Positions 33,700-42,441 of a stretch of 64,000 nucleotides of DNA are shown in pieces. The position numbers and the translations under genes are program-made. The notes below the pieces were generated by a model. That model worked only from the letters and a program-made list of their open reading frames with translations. It ran no database searches and had not been told where the DNA came from. The number at the start of each line of letters is the position of its first letter. Within the stretch, counting starts at the first letter, position 1. Origin of the DNA: Acidobacteriota bacterium (GTDB lineage Bacteria > Acidobacteriota > Terriglobia > Bryobacterales > Bryobacteraceae); NCBI GenBank assembly GCA_018268935.1, contig JAFDVS010000028.1, forward strand, positions 35,710 through 99,709, written 5' to 3'.

Positions 33700-36600
33700 T
33701 CAGAAATTGAAACGCAGGACGAATTCGATGAGACGGCCGCCAGGGTTGTTGGTGCCGGAGACGGTGAAGTCACGGAATGCCGATGTAGTTTGGCCGAAGC
33801 TGGAACCGATGGCGGTGGTGTTTACTTCGTTGGCAGCGGCTCCCATGAGGAAGTTGGTGGCGTTGAGGGCGTTGAGGAATTGGGCGCGGAATTCGATGTT
33901 CCTGCCTTCGCCGAGGCTGGTTTTCTTGATGACGCTGAAGTCCCAGTAGTGCTGCCAGACGCCGTAGAGGAAGATGCGTTGGCCCAGTTGGCCTGCGTTG
34001 GTGGGCGGGCCGATGTAGGGTTTGTTGCGGTCGAGATCGTTGAGGGTCCTGCCGCCGACCTCGAATGCGGCGAGGGTGTTGTCGATGATGGATTGCGGGA
34101 GGAAATAGACGATGGTGTTTTGTGTGGGGCTTGCGTTGGGGACCTGGCGGATGGAGACGAGTTGCTGCAGTTCGCGGCGGGTGATGCCGCTGAGGATAAC
34201 GCCGGAGTCAGCGGAACTGCTTTGGCCGCTGGCAGTGTTGAAGGTTTGACGGCCACTGCGGAGGTAGAAGGGGGATCCGGATTGGAGGCGCGTGACACCG
34301 GCGAGTTCCCAACCTTCGAGTGTTTTGCGGAGGAAGGCGGGGCCGGTGGATGCGAAGTGCCGGCCGGGGCCGATGGGGAGCTCGTAAATCCAGTTGGCTT
34401 TGATGCCGTGGCGGAGGTCCCAGGGGGAAGGGCCTTTGTCGAGTTTGGAATTGCGGAAGGTGGTGGGCTGGCTGAAGACGGCGGAACTGGAGGCAAGCAT
34501 GTTGGAAAGGGCTTTGGCAAAGGCATAGCTGCCTTGGAGCATGAGGCCGTGGCGCATGCGGCGGCGGACTTCGGCCTGGAATGCGTTGTAGGTGGAGTGG
34601 CCGCCGTTGGTCATGAGGAACGCTCCGCCACCGCCGACGGTGGGATTGACGAGGAAGAGATTGGGAGGAAAGCCGGCGTCGATGAGGCGCTGCATGCGGG
34701 CGCTGTTGGTGGCGATGCTTTGGGCGAGTGCGCCCGCTTCGCCGCGGATGAGCTGGTTGGCGATGTTGACGTCTGAGGTGAGTTGAGTGGAGGTGAGGAG
34801 CATGGGGATGGGCGCCTGGCCGGCGAGCCCGCGATTGCTGAAATCATTTGAGGCGGGATTTGTTCTGCGATTGATTTGCAGGTTATTGGCGGCGGCCTGA
34901 AATTCGTTGAGGAAGCCGTTTTCGACGATGTTTACTTCGTTGAGATTGACCTGGCGCCAGAGGCCGGTGCCGTGGTTGCCGACGTAGCGGAGGTCGACGA
35001 CGGTGTCCTGGCCGATTTCGCGTTGGAGGCTGAGGCTCCAGCTTTGGACGTAGCCCATGCGGAGGTTGTCGTCGAATTCGTTGACGGAGTTTCCCGAAAG
35101 CACGGGCAAGGGAAATTGCGGATTTTGCTGGAATGCTCGCGCAGGGTAGCGGCCATCGGCGAAGTGGACGCTGCCCGGAGGGCCGAACTCGGTGGGGAAG
35201 TTGTTGGGGTCGATGGTGAGGGAGAGCGTGCGTCCCTGGTTGGAGCCGAGGATGTTGACGAAGGTGTTCATGCCTTCGCGAATGGTGGCGATGGAGTAGC
35301 CGCCGCGGAGAACGGCCCGGCCTCCTTTACCGGAGATCCAGGCGAGAGGGCCGGGGAGTTCGGCGACTTTGTAGACGAGGCCGAGGGAAGGTTGGACGTT
35401 GCCCCAATAGGTACGGTAAGCGCCTTCGCCCGCGCGGATTGGGTTGAAGGATGGAACGGTTCCAGTGAGAGCGCCGGGGCGAAACAGATTGCCTGTGCCG
35501 GAGATGCCGTAGGCTCCGGCAGAGCCGCCGGTAGTGGTGTAGATGCCGCTGAGATTCTGGAAGGGGAACTGGACATCCCAGCGGAGGCCAGCGTTGACGG
35601 AGAAATCGGGACGGACGCGCCAACTGTCCTGGAGGTAGAGCGCGTACTCACGCTGGCGATTGCGATCGATGGAGGGATTGGCTCCGTACTGGCGGTCCTT
35701 TTCGGAGAGGGCGACGGAGCGAGTGATGGTGCCGACACGGCCGGTGAGCGAAGAATAGAGGGCTGCCGCTTCATTGCGCTGGGCGGGCGTGGAGTTGGGG
35801 AAATTGACGGTGTCGAAGATGGCGGTGGCGCCGGTGTTGATGGGGTCTGCGGTGGCGACGTTGAAGCGCATGGTGGGAATGAATTGAGTGCCGGTGCCGA
35901 GTTGGAAGAGGTTGACTTGAGTGAAGCTGCCGCCGAAGGTGACGACGTGTGAGCCGCGGACGTTGATGAGATTGGCGCTGAGCTGTTTGACGGGCGAGTT
36001 GCGGCGGGAGAGCGTGGCGCTGGCGTAGGGAGTGCTGAGGTAGGCGGTGGTGGAGGCGGGGAGCGACCAGAGGATTCCGTAGCCGTTCCACTGGGAAAAC
36101 AAATCGGGGGTGATTTGTTCACGGAAGAGGGAGTTGCCTCCGGAGATACCGTAGCGGATTTCGCTAGTAAGGCTGGGAGCGAGTTGTGAGCGGACGGCGA
36201 CAGATCCGGTGAATTTGAGCTGGCGGGCTCCGGCGTTGGGCTCGGCGCCGAGCACGGTGCCGGTGCCGGGGAGGAAAGGCACGATGCTGTTAACGCCGTC
36301 GGGGATGGAGACGAAGGATTGGTAATGGGTGGTGAACTCGAGGTGGTGTTTCTGATTGATGTCGTAATCGAGGCGCATGGTGGGGAAATGGCGTGTGTTT
36401 CTGGCTGGAGTCTGGAAGCGGAAATCATTGCGGTTGTAGTCGTTGTTGGTGGGTATGCGGCTTTGGAGCGAGCCTGCTCCCGCGGTGGTGAGGCGGGAGA
36501 TGAGATCGAAGCTGCGCATGAGGACCGGGTCAGCGGCGGTGGGATAGGGGCGGACGGTGGAAGGAAGCGTAGGGTTTTTGGCAGCGGCGATCTGAAAGAG

Positions 36601-37599
36601 ATTGACGTTGCGGACGAGTCCTGTGGAGTCGCGATAGGTGAAGACGCCCTGGCGAGCGGTGTCCGTCATCACGGTAACGGGGCCCGCGTTGTAGGTTTGC
36701 GGGAGGCGGAACTCTTCGAAATTGACGAAGAAGAACGCCTTGTTGCGTTTGATGGGGCCGCCGATGCGGCCGCCGAATTGATTGAGGATGAGGCGATCGC
36801 GGGGCAGGGCATTGATGTTGTTGAAGTGGTAATTGGCGTTGAAGAAATCGTTGCGGTGTTGCCAGAAGAGGCCGCCGTGCCATTGATTGGAGCCGGACTT
36901 GGTGACGAATTTCACCTGGGCTGCGCCTTCGCCGAGGCTTTCGGCTCCGGCCGCGGCGGTGACGAGGGTCACTTCCTCGATGGCGTCCTGACGGGGCTGA
37001 ATGCTGGCGAAGAAGCCGTCATCGCTGCGGAGGAGGTTGTCCTGGATGTTGATGCCGTCGAGGGTGATGTTCATGCTGCCTTTGGGAAGGCCGTTGATGG
37101 AGGAAGTGCGGGGCGTGCCGGGCGTAGCGGTGCCGGGTTGCGTGACGATGAGTTCGAGTGCGTTGCGTGAGGTAAACGGGAGTTCGTTGATCTGGCGCCC
37201 GGTGAGGGTGGAGGCGACGGTGGCGCTGGAGGTTTGGAGCACTTCTCCGGCGCCGTTGACTTCGACGACATCCGTTACTGAGCCGAGTTCGAGCACGAGG
37301 TTGACGGTGGCGGGGACACCGGCGTCGACTTTGACGTCGGGGGCGGAACCGGTTTTGAAGCCGGGAGCGGTGACGTTGACACGATAGACGGCCGTTGGGA
37401 CGGCGGGGATGGTCCATTCGCCGCGTTCGTTGGTGGTGGCGGTGAGCGTCTGGCCGGTGCTGTTGTTACGGGCCTGAACCTGAGCGTTGGCGATGGACGC
37501 TCCGGTGGGGTCGAGGACGGCGCCACCGAGACGGCTGGTGGTGAATTGAGCGTGGATCTGATGGAGGCTGATGAAAGCCAGGAAAAATAGCAGTCGCAT
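33700..37599 (-). CDS. TonB-dependent receptor with N-terminal carboxypeptidase-regulatory-like domain (Oar-like)
   Basis: The 1299-residue protein has signal peptide MRLLFFLAFISLHQIHA. A CarboxypepD_reg/Cna-B-like beta domain spans about 20-110 (LGGAVLDPTGASIANAQVQ; DAGVPATVNLVLELG), followed by the plug domain (INELPFTSRNALELIV; GSMNITLDGINIQDN at about 170). A 22-strand-type barrel ends in the outer-membrane signature RLIEFVLRFNF. GGAGGG lies 7 bp upstream of the ATG. This is the large acidobacterial/Oar-like receptor class used for uptake of oligosaccharides or other bulky nutrients across the outer membrane. No SusD-like gene is adjacent, as usual for acidobacteria. It probably serves the catabolic genes between 24 and 33 kb. 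Confidence 0.92.
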   Translation of the reverse strand: MRLLFFLAFISLHQIHAQFTTSRLGGAVLDPTGASIANAQVQARNNSTGQTLTATTNERGEWTIPAVPTAVYRVNVTAPGFKTGSAPDVKVDAGVPATVNLVLELGSVTDVVEVNGAGEVLQTSSATVASTLTGRQINELPFTSRNALELIVTQPGTATPGTPRTSSINGLPKGSMNITLDGINIQDNLLRSDDGFFASIQPRQDAIEEVTLVTAAAGAESLGEGAAQVKFVTKSGSNQWHGGLFWQHRNDFFNANYHFNNINALPRDRLILNQFGGRIGGPIKRNKAFFFVNFEEFRLPQTYNAGPVTVMTDTARQGVFTYRDSTGLVRNVNLFQIAAAKNPTLPSTVRPYPTAADPVLMRSFDLISRLTTAGAGSLQSRIPTNNDYNRNDFRFQTPARNTRHFPTMRLDYDINQKHHLEFTTHYQSFVSIPDGVNSIVPFLPGTGTVLGAEPNAGARQLKFTGSVAVRSQLAPSLTSEIRYGISGGNSLFREQITPDLFSQWNGYGILWSLPASTTAYLSTPYASATLSRRNSPVKQLSANLINVRGSHVVTFGGSFTQVNLFQLGTGTQFIPTMRFNVATADPINTGATAIFDTVNFPNSTPAQRNEAAALYSSLTGRVGTITRSVALSEKDRQYGANPSIDRNRQREYALYLQDSWRVRPDFSVNAGLRWDVQFPFQNLSGIYTTTGGSAGAYGISGTGNLFRPGALTGTVPSFNPIRAGEGAYRTYWGNVQPSLGLVYKVAELPGPLAWISGKGGRAVLRGGYSIATIREGMNTFVNILGSNQGRTLSLTIDPNNFPTEFGPPGSVHFADGRYPARAFQQNPQFPLPVLSGNSVNEFDDNLRMGYVQSWSLSLQREIGQDTVVDLRYVGNHGTGLWRQVNLNEVNIVENGFLNEFQAAANNLQINRRTNPASNDFSNRGLAGQAPIPMLLTSTQLTSDVNIANQLIRGEAGALAQSIATNSARMQRLIDAGFPPNLFLVNPTVGGGGAFLMTNGGHSTYNAFQAEVRRRMRHGLMLQGSYAFAKALSNMLASSSAVFSQPTTFRNSKLDKGPSPWDLRHGIKANWIYELPIGPGRHFASTGPAFLRKTLEGWELAGVTRLQSGSPFYLRSGRQTFNTASGQSSSADSGVILSGITRRELQQLVSIRQVPNASPTQNTIVYFLPQSIIDNTLAAFEVGGRTLNDLDRNKPYIGPPTNAGQLGQRIFLYGVWQHYWDFSVIKKTSLGEGRNIEFRAQFLNALNATNFLMGAAANEVNTTAIGSSFGQTTSAFRDFTVSGTNNPGGRLIEFVLRFNF

Positions 37600-37725
37600 T
37601 GCGAACCCTCCCCGCGAGATTTTAAGGAATGAGGGTATTGTAGGCGGGGGATTGGAGGAATAAGGGTTACGCGGGGTTCACATGTGTTGCGGAGCCGGGT
37701 GGGGGGCTGTGGTATGGTGTCTGGT

Positions 37726-37995
37726 ATGGCGACTGAGAAGATCACGATCACACTTCCGGGGAGTCAATTGAAGGAGATACGCGGGCTAGTGGCAGGGGGG
37801 AAGGCGGCGAGCGTATCGGGATTCGTGAAACATGCGGTGGGGTTGGCGCTTTCCGATGTTGCCGAATGGAAGTCGATGCTGGCCGAAGCTTTGGAGGCAA
37901 CGGGTGGTCCGCTGACGAAACAAGAGAGGGAGTGGGCTGATTCGATACTGGCTCCGGCGAAGAACCGGCGGCGAGGGAAACGGAGTGCGGCGTGA
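37726..37995 (+). CDS. Ribbon-helix-helix-type antitoxin (VapB-like)
   Basis: The protein has 89 residues from ATG 37726 (MATEKITITLPGSQLKEIRG). The N-terminal ITITLP strand followed by two helices (GGKAASVSGFVKHAVGLAL) is the ribbon-helix-helix DNA-binding fold of many antitoxins. The basic C-terminus (KNRRRGKRSAA) would be the toxin-binding or disordered tail. Its stop overlaps the start of the PIN gene by 4 bp, the usual antitoxin-toxin coupling. An alternative ATG lies 12 bp upstream. Confidence 0.78.
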   Translation: MATEKITITLPGSQLKEIRGLVAGGKAASVSGFVKHAVGLALSDVAEWKSMLAEALEATGGPLTKQEREWADSILAPAKNRRRGKRSAA

Positions 37996-38369
37996 GCGGA
38001 ATCACGCTGGATGCGGGCGGGCTGATTGCATTGGAGCGGAATGACCGGAAAGTGATGGCCTTGTTGGCGCGGGCGGAAGCGCTGGGAATGCGGGTCACGA
38101 TTCCGGCGACCGTACTTGCGCAGGTGATGCGAAATCCCGGGAAGCAGGCGCGGCTGTCCCGGTTGATCCGGCAGCCTGGTGCAGACGTAGTGGTGCTGGA
38201 TGCGGCCGATGCAACGGGAGTTGGCATGCTGCTGGCGATGAGCGGAACGAAGGATATCGTGGATGCGCATGTGGTGCTGTGCGCATTGCGGACGGGGCAA
38301 GCGGTGGTGAGCAGCGACGGTGGCGATTTGCGGAGGATAGCATCCGATGTGAAGGTGATTGCGGTGTGA
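37992..38369 (+). CDS. PIN-domain ribonuclease toxin (VapC-like)
   Basis: The 125-residue protein starts at GTG 37992. The PIN fold is marked by acidic residues D7 (GITLDAGGLIALE), E15, D88/D91 (GTKDIVDAHVV) and D109 (AVVSSDGGDL), the metal site of VapC-type RNases. VapC toxins cleave tRNA or rRNA and are held in check by VapB. The GTGA overlap with the antitoxin gene supports a type II module. The catalytic set looks complete. Confidence 0.82.
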   Translation: MSGITLDAGGLIALERNDRKVMALLARAEALGMRVTIPATVLAQVMRNPGKQARLSRLIRQPGADVVVLDAADATGVGMLLAMSGTKDIVDAHVVLCALRTGQAVVSSDGGDLRRIASDVKVIAV

Positions 38370-38405
38370 GGAACTGGTAGACTGATCCCAATCGGGGGAT
38401 AAGAA

Positions 38406-38921
38406 TTGAACGGCTCCGGCAGTTTTGATGAGCTTGTAGCGGCAGTTTATGGCGAACTGCGGGTAATGGCGCGTTCGTTGATGCGGAATCAACAGCCGGG
38501 CCACACGCTGCAGCCGACGGCGCTGGTGAATGAAGCTTACCTGCGGCTGGCGCAGGGGAATACTCAGTTTGAAAACAGGGCGCATTTTTTCGGCGCGGCG
38601 GCGCGCGCGATGCGTCAGGTGTTGGTGCAGTATGCGCGGAAGCGGCAATCGTTGAAGCGGGCGGCAGGAGTGCAACGGGTGACATTCAGCGAGTTGGAAA
38701 TCGCGGCGGCGGAGCCGGATTGGGATGTGCTGGCGCTGGATGAGGCGCTGGGGGAACTGGAGAAGGCGGATGGGGGGCTGTGCAGGCTGCTGGAGTTGCG
38801 GTATTTCACAGGGCTTGGGCTGGAGGAGATCGCGACGATGCAGGGCGCGTCGTTGTCGACGGTGAAGCGCGATTGGGCTTATGCGCGGGCCTGGATGCAG
38901 GAAAGGCTGGCAAGCGTGTGA
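38406..38921 (+). CDS. ECF-subfamily RNA polymerase sigma factor (second copy)
   Basis: The 171-residue protein starts at TTG 38406, preceded by GGGGGAT. Region 2 motifs (ELRVMARSLMRNQQPGHTL, LVNEAYLRLAQ, NRAHFFGAAARAMRQVLV) and region 4 (LLELRYFTGLGLEEIATM, SLSTVKRDWAYARAWM) match the same acidobacterial ECF group as the gene at 22678. Its TGA stop shares a base with the ATG of the following Ser/Thr kinase (TGATG at 38921), so sigma factor and kinase are translated together. No anti-sigma factor is seen. Confidence 0.9.
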   Translation: MNGSGSFDELVAAVYGELRVMARSLMRNQQPGHTLQPTALVNEAYLRLAQGNTQFENRAHFFGAAARAMRQVLVQYARKRQSLKRAAGVQRVTFSELEIAAAEPDWDVLALDEALGELEKADGGLCRLLELRYFTGLGLEEIATMQGASLSTVKRDWAYARAWMQERLASV

Positions 38922-41488
38922 TGGAACGGGAGCGGGAACTTTTCGACGCATGTTTAGATTTGGGCGCGGCGGAGCGGGCGGCGCTTCTGGAGCGGGAGTG
39001 CGGTGAGGATACGGTGTTGCGACAACGGCTGGAGCGATTGCTAGCGGCGCATGAGCAGGCGGCTTCTAAGGAACACGCGCAAAACGGAGCCCGCCCGCGC
39101 CTTGATGCGGACGCTTGTTCCTTCGGTATTGGTGGCGCGGAGCGTGCCCTTTGCGCTTTTGAGCCGGCGGAGTTGCGCGTGGCAGAGGGATTGGATGTTT
39201 CCGAGCGCATTGGGCGGTACGAGTTAGTGCGCGTGATTGGGGAAGGCGGGATGGGGACGGTGTATGAAGCGCGGCAACTGGAGCCGGTGGTGCGGCAGGT
39301 GGCGATCAAGGTGATTCGGATGGGTGCGAGCAACAAGGCGCACGCGGCGGAGATTCTCTCGCGGTTCGCGGCGGAGCGGCAGGCCCTGGCGGTGATGGAT
39401 CACCCGAATGTGGCGAAGGTGTTCGATGCCGGCGAGACGCTGCTGGGGTATCCGTATTTCGCGATGGAGTTTGTGGATGGGCTGCCGTTGACCGAATACT
39501 GCACGCAGCACCGGCTGGGATTACGGGACAGGCTGCGGTTGTTTGTGCAGCTTTGTCACGCCGTGCAGCATGCGCATTTGAAGGGAGTGATCCATCGCGA
39601 TTTGAAGCCGGCGAATGTGCTGGTGACGGGGGCTCCGGCGGAGGCGATGGCGAAGGTCATCGACTTTGGGATTTCGAAGGCGATTGGGGAGACGGCGGGG
39701 GCGGCGCATCGGACGCGGACTGGCGTGCCGCTGGGGACCGCGGCGTACATGAGTCCGGAGCAGGCGGGATTCGGGAGGGGGGATGTCGATACGCGGTCAG
39801 ACATCTATTCGCTGGGTGTGATCTTGTACGAACTGATTGCGGAGCGATTGCCCGCGGATCCTGGAGATGCGGGGTATGCGGCGTTTCTGGGGCAATTGGC
39901 GGCGGGGGATCTGCGGATCGCCGCACCGATGGGGAAGGGCGATGACGATGATCTGAACTGGATTGCGTTGAAGGCTCTGGAGGCGGACCGGAGCCGGCGG
40001 TATGTATCGGCGGCGGCGCTGGCGGAAGATGTGGAGCGCTTTTTGCGCCAGGAGCCGGTGAGTGCGCATCCGCCAACGGTGGCATATCGCATTTCGAAAT
40101 ATGTGCGGCGGAATCGGGCACAGGCGGTGGCTGCGTCGGTGGCATTGGTGGCATTGATTGGTGGGGGAATCGCGGCGGGGGCTGGTTATGTGCGGGCAGT
40201 GCGAGCGGAGGCTGTGGCGAGGGATGAAGCCGCGGCGGCGAGCGAAGTGTCGGATTTTCTGATGAACACGTTCAAGGTGACCGACCCGGGAGAGACGCGG
40301 GGACGCACGGTCACGGCGCGGGAGTTGTTGGAGAATGCGAGCGAGCAGATCGAGAGCCGGCTGAGCGGGCAGCCGAAGGTGAAGCAACGGTTGATGACGA
40401 GTTTGAGCCGCGCGTATTCCTCGCTGGGTTTGTACACGGAGGGGCGCTCAATGGCGGAGAAGGCTCTCACCGGGAGAGGTGGCGGAGAGACGCTGGAGGA
40501 TGCCGACGCGTTGCTGGCGTTGTCGGCGGCGGAGTGGCAGAAGGACCGGTTTGAGATTGCGCAGAAGGCGGCGGAGCGAGCGGTGGCGATTCGCACACGA
40601 TTGCTGGGGCCCAATGATGTGAAGGTGGCACAGGCTCTGCAGGAGTTGGGGACGGTGGAGATGTTGACGGACAAGTTTGAGCCGTCGCTGGGGCATTTGC
40701 AGCGTGCGCTGGCGATCCGCCGCACGACGCTGGGTGAAGATCATCTGGAGACGGGGAATGTGATTCGGGCGATTGCCGGAGTGTATTTGCGGCGTGGGAA
40801 GAAGGGGGACATGAAGCTGTCGCTGGAACATTTTCAGCAATCGTTGCGGATTATGGAGGCGCGGCTGGGCAAGGAGCATCCCGCTTATGCGAGCAATCTG
40901 GATGATGTGGGGATCGCACTGAACAAGCCGTCGGAGGCGATTGGGTGGCATGAGAAGGCGTACGAGGTGCGGCGGCGGATCTATGCCGAGGATCATGTGC
41001 AGATGGGGTTCAGCCACTACAATCTGGGGCGGACGTATTTGCGAATGGGGAAACTGCCGGACGCGCGGGGGCATTTGGTGAAAGCGGTGTCGATCCGGAC
41101 GGCGAAGCTGGGAGAGGCGAATTCGCAGACGGCCGATGCGATGCGGAGCCTGGCGATGGTGGAGGTGAGCATGGGGCGCCGTGACGAAGGACTGCGGTTG
41201 TTTGAGCGTGTGGTGGAGATCGGCACGGAAGCGTTTGGGGCGGACAGCGAGAACACGCTACTGGACCGGAGCAATCTGGGGGTGATGCTGGTGGTGATGA
41301 AGCGATATGACGAGGCGCTGCCGCATTTGCGGGCGGGGTTGAAGGCAAAGGTGTTCTTTCAGTGGAATGGGAAGATCTACGATCCAGTGCGGAAGGATCC
41401 GCGGTATGTGGCGCTGGCGGCGGAGCAGGAGCGGATCAAGGCGGGCGGTGTTCCGGAGAGCACCTTTCAGTACGCGGTTCCGAAGTGA
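38921..41488 (+). CDS. Membrane Ser/Thr protein kinase with TPR C-terminus (second copy)
   Basis: The protein has 855 residues from ATG 38921; longer in-frame starts lie inside the sigma gene. The glycine loop is at about 106 (IGEGGMGTVYEA), Lys about 130 (VAIKVIRM), HRDLKPAN catalytic Asp about 227 and DFG about 248. The membrane helix is at about 403-425, followed by classic TPRs (SLGHLQRALAIRRTTLGEDH, DARGHLVKAVSIRTAKLGE). The catalytic set is complete. Tight coupling to the ECF gene upstream suggests the kinase controls that sigma factor. It is a paralogue in design of the 20352 kinase, but with longer, better-formed TPRs. Confidence 0.92.
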   Translation: MERERELFDACLDLGAAERAALLERECGEDTVLRQRLERLLAAHEQAASKEHAQNGARPRLDADACSFGIGGAERALCAFEPAELRVAEGLDVSERIGRYELVRVIGEGGMGTVYEARQLEPVVRQVAIKVIRMGASNKAHAAEILSRFAAERQALAVMDHPNVAKVFDAGETLLGYPYFAMEFVDGLPLTEYCTQHRLGLRDRLRLFVQLCHAVQHAHLKGVIHRDLKPANVLVTGAPAEAMAKVIDFGISKAIGETAGAAHRTRTGVPLGTAAYMSPEQAGFGRGDVDTRSDIYSLGVILYELIAERLPADPGDAGYAAFLGQLAAGDLRIAAPMGKGDDDDLNWIALKALEADRSRRYVSAAALAEDVERFLRQEPVSAHPPTVAYRISKYVRRNRAQAVAASVALVALIGGGIAAGAGYVRAVRAEAVARDEAAAASEVSDFLMNTFKVTDPGETRGRTVTARELLENASEQIESRLSGQPKVKQRLMTSLSRAYSSLGLYTEGRSMAEKALTGRGGGETLEDADALLALSAAEWQKDRFEIAQKAAERAVAIRTRLLGPNDVKVAQALQELGTVEMLTDKFEPSLGHLQRALAIRRTTLGEDHLETGNVIRAIAGVYLRRGKKGDMKLSLEHFQQSLRIMEARLGKEHPAYASNLDDVGIALNKPSEAIGWHEKAYEVRRRIYAEDHVQMGFSHYNLGRTYLRMGKLPDARGHLVKAVSIRTAKLGEANSQTADAMRSLAMVEVSMGRRDEGLRLFERVVEIGTEAFGADSENTLLDRSNLGVMLVVMKRYDEALPHLRAGLKAKVFFQWNGKIYDPVRKDPRYVALAAEQERIKAGGVPESTFQYAVPK

Positions 41489-41527
41489 TACGCTACGTTA
41501 ACCGAATTTCTTCTGAAAGAGGGATCT

Positions 41528-42373
41528 ATGAACCGTATCCTCATTCCCGTGCTCGCGATGGCGATGCTCGTTCCCGGTGCGATGGCCCAGAAGGCTCGCA
41601 TCTACAACACCGCGAAGTTGAAGCTGCAGTCCGGCAAGCAGATTGTCGGGGGTACGGTATCGACGACCGATCCGGAGATCTACTGCGCGATGGCGAGCGC
41701 AGGATGGGATTTTCTGTGGATTGAGATGCAACATAGCCCGCTGAACTATCAAACGGTGGCGACGATGATGCGTGCGTGCAAGGGATCGCCGGCGATTCCG
41801 TTCGTGCGTGTGCCGGATGCGACGGAAGGCGATATTCAGAAGGCCGTGGACATGGGGGCGCTGGGGATCATCATCCCGATGGTGGATACGGTGGAGAAGG
41901 TGAAGAACGCGGTGACGTTCGCGAAGTATCCGCCGATGGGGAAACGGAGCCAGGGCGGCGGCCAATACGGCGCGCTGTGGGGCAGCGATTACCGGCAGAC
42001 GGCGAATGACAACATCATGATTGTGGCGATGATTGAATCGCCGGCGGGTGTGGCGATTGCGGATCAGATTGCGGCTGTGCCGGGCGTGGACGTTGTGTTT
42101 GTGGCGAGCACGGATCTGGGGAGTTTTTCGGGGAAGAAGCAGGGCGAGCCGGAGTATGAAGCAATGGTGACGAAGGTGCGGGACGCGGTGTTGAAGGCTG
42201 GGTTGAAAGTGGGCGGACCGATGGCGTGGCAGAACCGGCAGGGATATGCGTTTTTCCAGGGGCCGGGGGAGACGAGCTTGATTAAATCCGGCGCGCAGGC
42301 GGCGTTGGGGATTGGCGGTGGACCGGTGACGAAGAAGTCGGGCGTGGCTCCGATTGAGGGGTCGGAGAAATAA
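41528..42373 (+). CDS. HpcH/HpaI-family aldolase with signal peptide
   Basis: The 281-residue protein has signal peptide MNRILIPVLAMAMLVPGAMA with cleavage before QKARIYN. The mature part is a class II 2-keto-3-deoxy-acid aldolase of the HpcH/HpaI type: GWDFLWIEMQHSPLNYQ (general base His), GIIIPMVDTVEKVKNAV, MIESPAGVAIADQI (metal Glu) and VVFVASTDLGSFSG (metal Asp). Family role: retro-aldol cleavage of 2-keto-3-deoxy acids to pyruvate and an aldehyde. Export is unusual for this family. A good AGAGGG ribosome-binding site lies upstream. It follows the kinase gene by 39 bp. Confidence 0.87.
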   Translation: MNRILIPVLAMAMLVPGAMAQKARIYNTAKLKLQSGKQIVGGTVSTTDPEIYCAMASAGWDFLWIEMQHSPLNYQTVATMMRACKGSPAIPFVRVPDATEGDIQKAVDMGALGIIIPMVDTVEKVKNAVTFAKYPPMGKRSQGGGQYGALWGSDYRQTANDNIMIVAMIESPAGVAIADQIAAVPGVDVVFVASTDLGSFSGKKQGEPEYEAMVTKVRDAVLKAGLKVGGPMAWQNRQGYAFFQGPGETSLIKSGAQAALGIGGGPVTKKSGVAPIEGSEK

Positions 42374-42410
42374 GCTAAACGCGACGCAGTAAGTACTTGC
42401 GAAAATGGAT

Positions 42411-42441
42411 GACCGACTCCCTCACGGTCGCGGCTCAGAAA
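42411..42441. repeat. Family-2-related repeat
   Basis: GACCGACTCCCTCACGGTC forms a hairpin with GACCG/CGGTC arms and is followed by GCGGCTCAGAAA, which matches the tail of the RAYT-flanking repeat. The CTCACG centre is shared as well. The element overlaps the stop codon (reverse TGA at 42422-42424) and last five codons of the sugar dehydrogenase gene, so it supplies that protein's C-terminal residues SEPRP. Confidence 0.6.
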
